From Usnea hakonensis (lineage: Eukaryota > Ascomycota > Lecanoromycetes > Lecanorales > Parmeliaceae), in NCBI GenBank assembly GCA_013423325.1, contig BLJB01000490.1:488-28346 (forward strand): a stretch of 27,859 bases of DNA, written 5' to 3'. Of the stretch, positions 19,833 through 27,859 are shown in pieces; within the stretch, counting starts at the first letter, position 1, and every line of letters starts with the position of its first letter. Under the pieces are notes generated by a model that was not told the origin of the DNA, made no database searches, and saw nothing but the letters and a program-made list of their open reading frames with translations. A program made the position numbers and the translations under genes.

Positions 19833-21350
19833 CATTATCGACCTCCAGATGTCGATAGGCCCGATAGTCTTTCCAGAGGTCCACTTGGGTCGGACTCTCT
19901 GCAGGTTGTCGTTCTTCCAGCTGCACCTCCGTTTTCCCATCCGTTTCTTTCTTCTGCCGATAATCCAGAAATTTCTTCCATTCCCCCAATTCTTCCTCGA
20001 ACTGTCCACATTAACACTCCCAGTGGCAAAGGGCGTGAACATATTTATCCGTGTGTTCGGCATCATGGATGTCAGGCACCGGCCGGATTCGACGGCTTGG
20101 CCTCCCACCCGTATCCATCAGGGTGTTGTAGACTTTTTTCGCTTCCAGCTCGCTCTTCTCCTCCATCTGACGATGAGATGTCGGTAACTCCACGAATGAC
20201 GCAGCGCATTCCGAAAGAACCGCTGGAAGCTGTTCCTTGACCCATTCCAACCGTTTCTCCTCCGCTGCAAGCATTTCCCGCCGTCTTTCTATACTATCCA
20301 GCCAGCCCTCATGGCTCGATCCACGGAATTTTCCCAATCCCGTGCTCCAATCCACTTCAGGATCATTCCGCTGTATTGCCTCCACCGCTCGTCGGTCCCC
20401 TTCCATTCCCCTCTTCAATCGGTCGATCCCCCTTTGAAAATAGGCCTGATATTCCTTCCAGTCCGTCAATTTATTCAGGCTTGCTGTGAGCTGTGGATCG
20501 TGCGGGTACCGCTGCCGTTTCATGTCCTCCTCTCTTGCAAATTCCGGCCGATGATCGCGTCTCCATTGCAGAGTGTCGAGAAAATCCTGCCACCGTTGTA
20601 GTTCTTCATCGAGTCGCTTTTTTTCTGCTGCCCAGTGCGACACAATAACGCCAGCCTCGGTGGGATGAGGAGCGCGACGTGGTTTAATACTGCCATAGTA
20701 GAACAGCTCCTCGTCTTCTTCAGTATCTTGGTAGAATTGCTCTCCACCAAAAAGGGAGGTCTTCCAGTGTAGGTTGCATCGGATCGGACGAGTCGGTCTC
20801 CCACCTAACTGTATCAGGGTATCGTAGACTTGCTTGGCTTCGAGTTTACACCGCTCTATGAATTCCTCATCGTCTTCGGTTGGGGTTTCGCTCAATCTAG
20901 AGGAGCAATCAGGGGGAGGGGTTGGAGGTTCGTTCAATCTGGGAGAGCAGTTTCTGAAATTTCCCGAAGCGTCAGTAGGATCGTCCATCTTGAGAAGACT
21001 GATCGAGATTAGGAGTTTGAAATCTTCGCACCGAAGTTTCGCTTCAAGATCTTCTGGATCCACAGGCTGGGTGTGGTGCACATTATGGGTCATGTCTCTG
21101 GGAGTAGAACGGATTGTTAGTTTCACGATCTCAGATTCGAGAGGTTCAGGTCTCCCAGATCACACTTCTTACCGGATTTTCTCCCACATCTCTCTAGTCA
21201 CGTTCGGCCTGTCCTCTATTTCAAAGAACCTAAGAAGAAAAAGGACATCAGTACGACCATCCAGGGTGAGAAACCCCATCGTTCTCACTCGATTCTCGCG
21301 ATCGCCGCAACGACTTCCGGCTTGCACAAATCTTTTGCCAAAACCTTCAT
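19702..21350 (-). pseudogene. Fungal coiled-coil/charged repeat protein interrupted by one nonsense codon
   Basis: Exons on the minus strand: 21350-21289 (MKVLAKDLCKPEVVAAIARI), 21229-21173 (FFEIEDRPNVTREMWEKI) and 21097 onward (DMTHNVHHTQPVDPEDLEAK..EDFKLLISISLLKM). Introns are 59 and 75 bp, both in phase with good donors (GTGAGA, GTAAGA). The long third exon is Glu/Arg/Trp-rich with likely coiled coils, and has two related copies of a V-Y-(D/N)-TL-x-x-x-GGRP module (about 20820 and 20115). The frame stops at TAA 20013-20011 after 401 aa, yet the same frame continues without a break as FEEELGEWKKFLDYRQKKE to a stop at 19702, about 100 further codons of the same composition. One nonsense change (for example CAA to TAA) therefore splits it. 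Function unknown; no transposase or enzymatic motif seen. Confidence 0.6.
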
Positions 21351-21697
21351 GGTGGATGAAGAAGAGGACGCTGTCGTACTCAGAGATGTGAAATGGACAA
21401 TAGGTGAAGCAGTGGAGCAGTGGAAAGTAAAACTGCTGACAAAGCGATCGGCGCACGGGTAACATCTCAGCCAATCATCTTCTGCACTAGAGAGCGATCC
21501 TGAAACGGGCAGCATCCTCTAACTCATAACATGCAAGTGCGGGGCGTTTACAGCCAAGCCTGAAAGATGGTGTGGTGACCTTTGACCGAGTCATTTAATA
21601 AAGTGTGGTCACACATCAAACTCTGGCTGTTTGCACGGACTCAGATTGGCTCGCTTGCTGACGATCTTTCACGGTTTCGCTACCGAAAAATCGCTAA

Positions 21698-22735
21698 TAT
21701 ATACCCACAGTTGAGACATTTGACTATCCCTCCGCCTCCTCGGACAGGGACCCACCTGAATCATGGTACAATCAAACCCCGCTGCCGCGAGAGGCCGCAC
21801 GCCTTCTCTGGAGGGGTCTTTCGGCCAAAACCCGCAGTGGTTATAGCAGTGCAGTCAAATCATACCGAGTGCACTGTGCACTAAATGGCCTTGCACCATT
21901 TGCAGCCACCCTCACCTCCTTAGCCAGCTGGATCGCCGAACTCAGTACTAAACGTATCCAGGCACGAACGGTCAAGAAATACCTCACTGCATTACGGTCC
22001 TCCCATGTGGATATGGGATATGACGGCCTCGCGGTCTCTCACCACCCTCAGTTGCAAAGAATGATCGCCGGCATGAGGCGTTTGAGAGGCGAACCAGATA
22101 CGAAAGAGAGGTGTCCGATCACGAAAGACGTGTTACTGAGACTACTACCACTGTTCAACAAGGCAACAAGGGGTGGCATGACCATGTACGCGGCCTTTGG
22201 CCTTGCATTTGTAGGCTTCTTACGTGCAGGCGAGTTCACATATTCAGCCCATGACTGGGAACATCACGGGAAGTTTCACAAGTGGTTTCTAACACGCCGC
22301 TCGGTGAGATTCCATAACGACCATATCGAATTGATACTACCGGCCTCGAAGACAGATCCTTTCAGACAAGGTGTTACTCTCACTATTGCAGCTACCGGTG
22401 ACGAAGCATGCGCAGTCGCGGCACTGCAACGCCTTTTTCATGACTGGCCAGCCCCATTATCAACGCCCCTCTTCCAAATCGGGGGGTCCTTCACGAGGCA
22501 GCGCCTCACCGAGACCCTCCGGGAGACCCTCATGGCTGTGGGTATCGACGGCCACTATACCGGTCATTCTTTTCGTCGGGGTGCAGCAACATCGGCACGA
22601 GAGGCCGGCTTCAGTGAGGACGAGATCCAGCTATTAGTGAGGTGGAAGTCGGACTCCTACCGTCTATACATTGTCACCCATCCCGCTCGTATACTCGCTA
22701 CATCACGTCGGCACCAGCACCATTCTCAGCGCTAG
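21698..22735 (+). CDS. Tyrosine recombinase (Crypton-like / fungal DNA breaking-rejoining enzyme)
   Basis: The open frame from 21698 has no early Met: Met is first met far inside, so a 5' exon is missing or unrecognised. An acceptor-like ATATACCCACAG ends at 21710, with a CTAAT branch upstream. The N-terminal SAM-like domain (ARLLWRGLSAKTRSGYSSAV, SLASWIAELS..RTVKKYLTALRS) is followed by a complete catalytic domain: GFLRAGEFT (first Arg), LPASKTDPFR (Lys), GHSFRRGAAT (HxxR) and WKSDSYRLYI (Tyr nucleophile). All five catalytic positions are intact. Such proteins belong to Crypton-type or domesticated tyrosine recombinases in fungi; no reverse transcriptase lies nearby, which argues against DIRS. 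Terminal sequences of an element were not identified. Confidence 0.8.
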   Translation, partial: YIPTVETFDYPSASSDRDPPESWYNQTPLPREAARLLWRGLSAKTRSGYSSAVKSYRVHCALNGLAPFAATLTSLASWIAELSTKRIQARTVKKYLTALRSSHVDMGYDGLAVSHHPQLQRMIAGMRRLRGEPDTKERCPITKDVLLRLLPLFNKATRGGMTMYAAFGLAFVGFLRAGEFTYSAHDWEHHGKFHKWFLTRRSVRFHNDHIELILPASKTDPFRQGVTLTIAATGDEACAVAALQRLFHDWPAPLSTPLFQIGGSFTRQRLTETLRETLMAVGIDGHYTGHSFRRGAATSAREAGFSEDEIQLLVRWKSDSYRLYIVTHPARILATSRRHQHHSQR

Positions 22736-23698
22736 TGATGGCGTTACTCGCCATAGACGAGTCTCATGACTCCATGAGATCGCCGTGTGGGTTTGGGAGT
22801 CTTCTTAGCGCTGTGGCAATGGGCCTGAATATACCTTCAGGGGTCACTGTTCGGCCTACCCATGACGATGAGGACAGGCCAAACACGTTACAGCTACCTC
22901 CTTGAGCATTGCATGGTTCGAATGTGGCGAATGAAGCACTAACCGCTGAAGATGCCGAGGCATGATTTCAGCGACCTCAGCAACTTCAGCCTCAGTACCA
23001 CGTCCCCACTCCTACTACGAACCGATGAGGCGCTTACTGCGTGCTGCATATTTATATTACCTCTCGACGACCAGTTCAAGCGACACGTCTCCCACATTTG
23101 GCATCCCTTGAGCACTACTCTCGAAAGTAGCTCCACCAGCTAGAGCCCACGAGAACAACTATTCGAGTTCAGAGGCACCATTTCCGATCAATACGGGTCA
23201 GCTACAGCTTTCTTACTGCTAGACGATCATGAGAACAGTGCTGACCTTTTATCCGCGACGAGTCATTTATGGCGTTCTTGACCTGAGCTTGTGAGTAGGG
23301 GAAATATTGAGGCTTGGGCTCCCTACGGTATCGTCTATGTCTTCTCAGCGAAGGGAATATAGAGGTTTGGACAGTTGGGGAGATACGGGGGTGGCTTCGT
23401 TTGGTTGAGTATCGCTGGGAAACAGTGTTAAAGAGGTTTGATCCGTGAAGATCAATTAGCTGCGGTGTTGGTATTGAGAAGAAAAGTGCTAAGTTGGAGC
23501 TTTGTTTTTCGAAAGGCATTTGTGCAAAGATTGCTACTTCCGGAATTCTATTTTAGATAGATTGACTGTTTCGCTATATATATATATATACTATACTTAT
23601 ATAAAATGCCCGCAGCACCTCAGTACAACAGTATAGCCACCCAAACGCATACAACCCAGCCATCTCAAGGAGCCTTACACCCCTCAACATCATTACTA
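22736..23698. other. Intergenic region with a TA microsatellite
   Basis: About 960 bp after the recombinase. The minus-strand frame at 23202-23519 and others lack recognisable features. A short (TA)8 tract lies at 23575-23590. Confidence 0.55.
23575..23590. repeat. (TA)8 microsatellite
   Basis: Sixteen bases of perfect TA repeats, followed by further TA-rich sequence. Confidence 0.9.
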
Positions 23699-24410
23699 TT
23701 ACTCAGCCCCCCCAAACCTCCCACACTGTTCACCATATGCCTCAATCTTCGCCCGAGTCGCCTTATATACGTCCATCTCCACAATCACGCTGAACAGCGG
23801 CTCCTTCGTAACCGCCAACTGATATTTTGCCTTTACGCCCTTGACCGGATCCCTAGCTTGGCTTCCATTCCGCTTCGCTATTCATTCTTTGGCGCTCATG
23901 TGGTCGTAGGCTAGCTAGGGAAGTCCACGGAGCGTCCGGTCCAGTATGCGGAAACCGCCGGGCTCGACGCATATAAAGTGGATGTTCCATTCTGCTTTGA
24001 AGGCACAGTAGAATTTGAACATAGGCACTCTGAGCGAGTATAGGTGTTAGTAGGGTTTATACTCCGGGGAATTTGTGAGGGAGCCCGACTCTCTTTGGCC
24101 TCCGGTAGAGGCGACCTGTAGGATCCACCCCCCTTTGAGCTTCTAATCCCTCATGGCCTCCCCAGCCGTCCTCGTAACATTGATCGAGCCGAAGAAATTG
24201 ACTTCCATTTGTGTCCACTATCCCCTACATTGCTGACCACCATATCGACGTGGCCGAGCCTATCAAGTGCGGTTGCGAAGGCTGATTGGCTATCACTAGG
24301 GTCTGTGAGCTTGACGGCGTGGTAGCTCTTTATGGTAGTGCGTTCGAAGATGGGGATCCCTGCTTTGCGCCATTATCGCCCGGTGTCGAGGACTTCTTGC
24401 ACAAGATGTG
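23699..24410 (-). pseudogene. Short-chain dehydrogenase/reductase pseudogene, copy 2
   Basis: The minus strand gives SDR signatures in order but in shifting frames: VQEVLDTGR, stop, HAVKLTDPSD (the cofactor-side DVTD position), FATALDRLGHVDMVVSNVG (the NNAG motif), EVNFFGSINVTRTAGEAMR (helix alpha-F), WILQVASTGGQ (active Ser region), AFKAEWNIHFICVEPGGFR and a C-terminus AKYQLAVTKEPL..YGEQCGRFGGAE ending at 23699. It has several frameshifts and stops (including TGA within AKE-stop-IAK). The Rossmann TGxxxGxG start and the YxxxK segment are missing. Intact relatives would be about 290 aa. The TRIM element lies less than 40 bp beyond its 5' end. Confidence 0.8.
23846..23943. repeat. 98-bp direct repeat, partner of 3495-3592
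   Basis: Same length as the copy at 3495-3592 with about five substitutions. It lies inside the SDR pseudogene and begins CGGATCCCTAGCTTGG. Confidence 0.9.
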
Positions 24411-24447
24411 ATGAAGAAGAAGCGAATGTTCCCATTCAACGCCCTTT

Positions 24448-24547
24448 TGTTGGAATTTGGGGAATTTGGCACTACTCAGCCCTATCGCTTATATATAGTC
24501 AGAATTTTCAGTAGAAGCAAAAACATCCGTCATCCATATTTCCAACA
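24448..24547 (+). repeat. 5' LTR of the TRIM element
   Basis: 100 bp, TG..CA ends extended to an 8-bp inverted terminus (TGTTGGAA/TTCCAACA). Contains a TATATATA stretch that may serve as promoter. Confidence 0.93.
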
Positions 24548-24564
24548 GGTTATGAGCCCGGACC
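24548..24564 (+). promoter_or_regulatory. Primer-binding site matching half-tRNA initiator Met
   Basis: GGTTATGAGCCCGGACC begins immediately after the 5' LTR. Its reverse complement holds GGGCTCATAACC, the anticodon arm (CAT) of eukaryotic initiator tRNA-Met. Copia and Ty5-type elements prime from this internal region using a cleaved 5' half of the tRNA. At least 12 bases match the conserved arm as I know it; the upstream part should be compared with the host tRNA. Confidence 0.65.
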
Positions 24565-25000
24565 GCGCGGTTCTATCATAACTATGACGGGTCCCTCACT
24601 ATACGATAGTGTTGTACGGAAGCCCTACGGGTCAGGTAGGCAACGGAAGCCCTGCATCGAGCAGGCAACTCCAGAGGGAGTCGGAAGCCCCGTGAATCGA
24701 GTGGTCAGGGCGTATGCTGGGAGGAAAGAGACATAGTATTATGGAAACAACACCTGGAAGCAACGTGGAGGCCTAGATTAAGAGGCAGACTCAGAGGGAG
24801 TTGGACAAGGACCACTACCCTATCTTAGGGGAGCGATCGTTAGGATCAGGCCAAGGATCCTCAACGGCAAATCGAGTACTCTTTCCCCCACCCACGAGCG
24901 TGCGATTGAGCGGTGGAAGGTTTTAAGGAGGCTGTCAAGGACGAGAGGGAGCTACATGGGGCTATACGATGAGGGTATACTGGGCGTCGATAGGCCTGAG

Positions 25001-25013
25001 TATTGAGAGGGAG
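25001..25013 (+). promoter_or_regulatory. Polypurine tract of the TRIM element
   Basis: TTGAGAGGGAG-type purine-rich run directly abutting the 3' LTR at 25014, the expected site for plus-strand priming. Confidence 0.7.
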
Positions 25014-25113
25014 TGTTGGAATTTGGGGAATTTGGCACTACTCAGCCCTATCGCTTATATATAGTCAGAATTTTCAGTAGAAGCAAAAACATCCGTCATC
25101 CATATTTCCAACA
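25014..25113 (+). repeat. 3' LTR of the TRIM element
   Basis: Identical by eye to 24448-24547; followed by the second copy of CCTTT. Confidence 0.93.
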
Positions 25114-25125
25114 CCTTTCCCGTTA

Positions 25126-25148
25126 CTTTTAAACCTCAGCCAACGCTA
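25126..25148 (+). repeat. Inverted-repeat unit A (23 bp)
   Basis: Begins CTTTTAAACCTCAGCCAA. It is an exact reverse complement of 27636-27658, and its first 18 bp are also complementary to 25402-25419. Confidence 0.85.
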
Positions 25149-25401
25149 AGTGTCAATACGAACAAAACCGTTAGCTTACTTTTCACCCGTAGATTAACTC
25201 TCTATGTCTTTAATAAGAACGAACCTACTATTTATCCCACCACATTTGAACGTTTCTTGTCTCGATAGACTGGAATAATATTCTTCATTCTGGATACATA
25301 ACTAAAACCAAATTCCCCGCGCGGAAAGAGTCGAATATCTACAATCTCCTCTATATATTGCTGAACAGACTAGTTGTTTATTACATGCGCTAAACTGTAC
25401 A

Positions 25402-25419
25402 TTGGCTGAGGTTTAAAAG
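25402..25419 (-). repeat. Inverted-repeat unit C (18 bp), MITE-like partner of A
   Basis: TTGGCTGAGGTTTAAAAG, reverse complement of the first 18 bp of unit A. Units A and C enclose 294 bp, which could be a MITE. Confidence 0.75.
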
Positions 25420-26463
25420 CATCCCCCTTTCCGGCACAACTTGACTGCAAAAGGTCGAACAAAAAGTTCATACGTCCAGAATTCATGTGCACCGAAGTAT
25501 CCTGTGGGTCCTGGGCCTATGTTGGGCTATGCGGTCTTCGTGTAGGGACGTTCCTAAGCGGGAGCTCCCGGGACTAACTACGAAGCTGAGTATTGCTCTA
25601 CCAGAAGTCTCTAGGCTAAAAATAGCTGATAGTAAGGGAGTAAGATCCCGTAATACCAGTCTTCCAGAGAATTCCTACGTTAAAGCTCTAGCAAGGTTGG
25701 GAATTTGCTAGCTCACACACCTAGGCGTCCTCCACTGACCAGTCATCAAATATAACTGGATCAGGTTCTACCTGCAAAGGAGACTGATGAGTTTACAGAG
25801 GTAGCGGCATCACTATTCATTCACAGGTCTCCCAGAACATCTTCAGACTGCCGTTCACACTCATTCATCTGAACAGGAAGGGAATGGGGTGCATCGGAGG
25901 GATCCTTAGCTCGTTTCCGGGCTGGCTCCGTTGTGACATTTAGGCAATCACCCGGATACGCTCCTCCAACTCCTTGCATCAACGGCTACCTGCATCGCAT
26001 TGTACTACAAAGCGAACGTAATAGCTCGACCCTTTCCCACTATGCTTGAACACAACAGGCCTACTACGCCTTCCGAATATTTGGGGGAAGGAGCTCGAGA
26101 AGGCTGGCAGATAAAAAGGAGGCGAGCGAATTAGAACATCTACAACTGGTCCAAATTTTCCTCCAGAAAATAGCGGACCCAAATAGACTGCTCGTAGATC
26201 CACCCCCAAAGATTGTGGCAGACATGTACCAAATTAGTTGATACCGCTTTACATACCTGCGTAGATTCTGCGCTCTTTTTACGGCATGGCTTGGATGTGT
26301 GGTCCAGCTAAGGGGCGTAGGAGGGAAGATAGGAAGGGATGGATGAGTATGGGTTGGATGATGGATTCTGTATCTAAATCTATGTGAAGGTAGAAGAGGG
26401 GTTTGGATTCTTTTTGATGAGGGTTTCTATCTTGGAATGTAATCAAGTCGTTCCTCTGCTCTA

Positions 26464-27468
26464 TCAATCTCGATATATAATTTCTCCGACTGAGTCCTCT
26501 ATTAGTCTGTGCTCTCTCGTTCCTCCGCCATAGTGTAATAGCTTCAGGTGCTTCCCACCTGCGGCCTCCAAGGCAGAAAGGTTCCCAGTCCATTTGACGC
26601 CTCTCAAATTACTGTATATCGAGGCGATTTGCCAGCCTTTGGAAACAGCTTCGCCTGCGGCAGTCATAACGAACGAGTTGATTTTGACCTGATCGACGAA
26701 ATCACGCTTATGATTGTGCTCGTAGCAAGGACTCTTCTTATCCAAATGAAGAGAGACTTCAACAGTCATGAGGATACTGCTGTCGGATTGGCTGAATCTT
26801 TTCACCATTTTCAGCTTCATACCACAGGGAGGCATATTTCGCAGTTGCTTGTTTTTTTGGCCATGGGTCTCGCTGACAGTCTCTCCTTTGTATAGACGAC
26901 ACCACCAGTACGACGACTGCGTGCCTTTACCAGTGATCGCGTTATTGGGCTTGTTGCAGACCCACAGATTATCCACCAGAGGCCAATATGCATGGAACTC
27001 TTCTGCGGTCCATAACACGGGCGTATTCAACGAAAAAACAGCCTGACGCGTCTCGGGAGTATGGGGAGGCAATTTCAGCATTGTTGATACGGCCTCAGAC
27101 GACATGACTGGGACCGGTTTGCTCCGCTTGCTACCCTTCCGGGGGGCGACAACATCATCATCGGAGGCCTCGGGGGCCTTGCGTTTCAGGGAGGGAGGTG
27201 GGTGGAGGGAGGAAGAAGGCTTTGGCGACGGTGATCTGGACGCGTCAGAATAGGTAGGTCTACTCCATTCGCCCTCGCTGTTATTATCGTCGTCTTCCTC
27301 CTTCCAAGCGACGTCAATAACCTCGTCTAGATACATAGCCTCCGGGGTACGGTCACGATCGATACCCTCGGGGTTGCTACCATACCACTCCAACTCCTCC
27401 TGAGTATCCTCGAACGCACCATACTGAGGAGGCTGGCGAACAACAAGCTCTTGAGACGTCATGATCAC
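26464..27468 (-). CDS. Zinc-finger-like protein (FAR1/WRKY-GCM1-type C-C-H-x-H), possibly transposon-derived
   Basis: 334 aa, single exon, start ATG at 27468 with a second ATG two codons later. The first about 120 residues are acidic and Ser/Pro-rich and contain basic clusters (LKRKAPEA, PRKGSKRSK) that look like nuclear signals. Then WTAEEFHAYWPLVDNLWVCN and a Cys/His module: WWCRLYKG, MPPCGMKLKM and SPCYEHNHKRD. The last matches the HNH ending of FAR1/WRKY-GCM1 zinc fingers found at the N-terminus of MULE transposases. No MULE catalytic domain follows, so this is either a solitary DNA-binding protein or a truncated transposase. It lies inside the 2.5-kb segment bounded by units A and B of the 23-bp inverted repeat. 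Confidence 0.55.
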   Translation of the reverse strand: MIMTSQELVVRQPPQYGAFEDTQEELEWYGSNPEGIDRDRTPEAMYLDEVIDVAWKEEDDDNNSEGEWSRPTYSDASRSPSPKPSSSLHPPPSLKRKAPEASDDDVVAPRKGSKRSKPVPVMSSEAVSTMLKLPPHTPETRQAVFSLNTPVLWTAEEFHAYWPLVDNLWVCNKPNNAITGKGTQSSYWWCRLYKGETVSETHGQKNKQLRNMPPCGMKLKMVKRFSQSDSSILMTVEVSLHLDKKSPCYEHNHKRDFVDQVKINSFVMTAAGEAVSKGWQIASIYSNLRGVKWTGNLSALEAAGGKHLKLLHYGGGTREHRLIEDSVGEIIYRD

Positions 27469-27859
27469 GAGACAGCGCGTTTTTTCAGCACGAAGTATGA
27501 GTGTAGGGGGTGGTGGAATCGGCGACAGCGAGGTATGGAGAAGGAGGCAGGGAGGAGGCAGGCGCGTTCCGAAATTAGTATGTGGATCCCTTACTAATCA
27601 TGGTATGTGGCTGCACCGCCTCCGGTATTATACACTAGCGTTGGCTGAGGTTTAAAAGGAACCGAACGATGAAGATCAATCAAAAATAGATTATTCCACA
27701 GTTGTATTCTCTTGGAGACGCTTTTAGAGTCTAAACTGCATAGACCTAATCCATGACTTCCTTCTACAAGTTGGAGATGGCGGTATTTACCAGGACATCG
27801 CAATCACATCCATGCTCAGGTCGCTACGCCCGAATCTTGGCCTCAACGCAAGTAGATGG
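27469..27859. other. Upstream flank and window edge
   Basis: Contains inverted-repeat unit B and about 200 bp of unassigned sequence to the window end. Probable promoter of the zinc-finger ORF. No further gene recognised. Confidence 0.55.
27636..27658 (-). repeat. Inverted-repeat unit B (23 bp)
   Basis: Exact reverse complement of 25126-25148; similarity continues inward for about ten more bases with a one-base gap (GTGT..AATAC). A and B bound a 2533-bp segment. No target duplication is evident outside it. Confidence 0.85.

Larger units (their letters stand above)
24448..25113 (+). mobile_element. Miniature LTR retrotransposon (TRIM), 666 bp, structurally complete
   Basis: Two 100-bp LTRs (24448-24547 and 25014-25113), identical by eye, start TGTTGGAA and end TTCCAACA. 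The flanking target duplication CCTTT is present on both sides (24443-24447 and 25114-25118). A primer-binding site directly follows the left LTR and a purine tract precedes the right one. The internal part is only 466 bp and encodes no gag or pol, so the element is non-autonomous. LTR identity and the intact duplication suggest recent insertion, with the caveat that 100 bp gives little resolution. Confidence 0.92.
25119..26463. other. Region inside the inverted-repeat pair, no gene recognised
   Basis: About 1.3 kb between the TRIM and the zinc-finger ORF. The plus frame at 25487-25711 and minus frames at 25979-26209 and 26279-26593 have no family motifs. They may be remnants of a larger mobile element bounded by the repeats at 25126 and 27658. 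Confidence 0.45.

Noticed and set aside
25126..25419. piggyBac-like element based on TTAA in the repeat ends
   Set aside because: TTAA is internal to the shared repeat in all copies, and no piggyBac-type ORF is present; kept only as an undefined inverted-repeat structure.
25487..25711. Plus-strand 74-codon frame near the inverted repeats
   Set aside because: Some protein-like character but no identifiable family; could be a transposon remnant but cannot be supported.

Overview
The window looks like a gene-sparse, transposon-rich accessory region of a filamentous ascomycete (Pezizomycotina). Reasons: many short GT-AG introns (about 46 to 164 bp) with CTRAY-type branch points; fungal-specific families (NB-ARC/TPR NLR, DUF3435 recombinase, UstYa/DUF3328, rhodopsin-domain membrane protein, SDR relics); and several mobile elements and decayed genes. 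I cannot name a genus from the sequence alone.

Left part (1-5226). A decayed DUF3435/FluG-type tyrosine-recombinase gene runs off the left edge on the minus strand. It lies head to head with a 5'-truncated NLR (C-terminal NB-ARC, winged-helix-like part, TPRs). A pseudokinase ORF overlaps the NLR 3' end in another frame. The rest is mostly non-coding and holds a 98-bp relic of a short-chain dehydrogenase.

Centre (5227-17107). This block resembles a small specialised-metabolism cluster: a DHA1-type MFS transporter (minus, 4 exons, one base out of frame at one splice junction), a UstYa/DUF3328-family protein (minus, 5 exons, two HxxHC motifs), a divergent small secreted peptide with a TATA box and signal peptide (plus), a flavin-dependent monooxygenase (minus, 4 exons), a rhodopsin-domain seven-helix membrane protein (plus, 8 exons) and a pyrroline-5-carboxylate-reductase-like protein (minus, 2 exons). 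UstYa proteins are the hallmark of fungal ribosomal cyclic peptides (dikaritins such as ustiloxin). A secreted short peptide divergent from a UstYa gene, with a monooxygenase and an exporter nearby, makes a candidate RiPP locus. The peptide has no obvious Kex2-spaced core repeats, so this remains a hypothesis.

Right part (17108-27859). Mobile DNA dominates: a complete 1.34-kb Tc1/mariner element with TIRs, TA duplication and an intact DD34E transposase; a conserved but nonsense-interrupted coiled-coil gene convergent with a fragment of another conserved fungal ORF; a tyrosine recombinase with a full R-K-HxxR-Y set (Crypton-like); an SDR pseudogene duplicated about 20 kb away in the same window; and a perfect 666-bp miniature LTR element (TRIM) with identical 100-bp LTRs, a CCTTT target duplication and a primer-binding site matching the anticodon arm of initiator tRNA-Met. 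At the far right a 2.5-kb segment bounded by 23-bp inverted repeats encodes a C-C-H-x-H zinc-finger-like protein.

All exon boundaries were inferred by eye from splice signals and protein continuity, not from transcripts.
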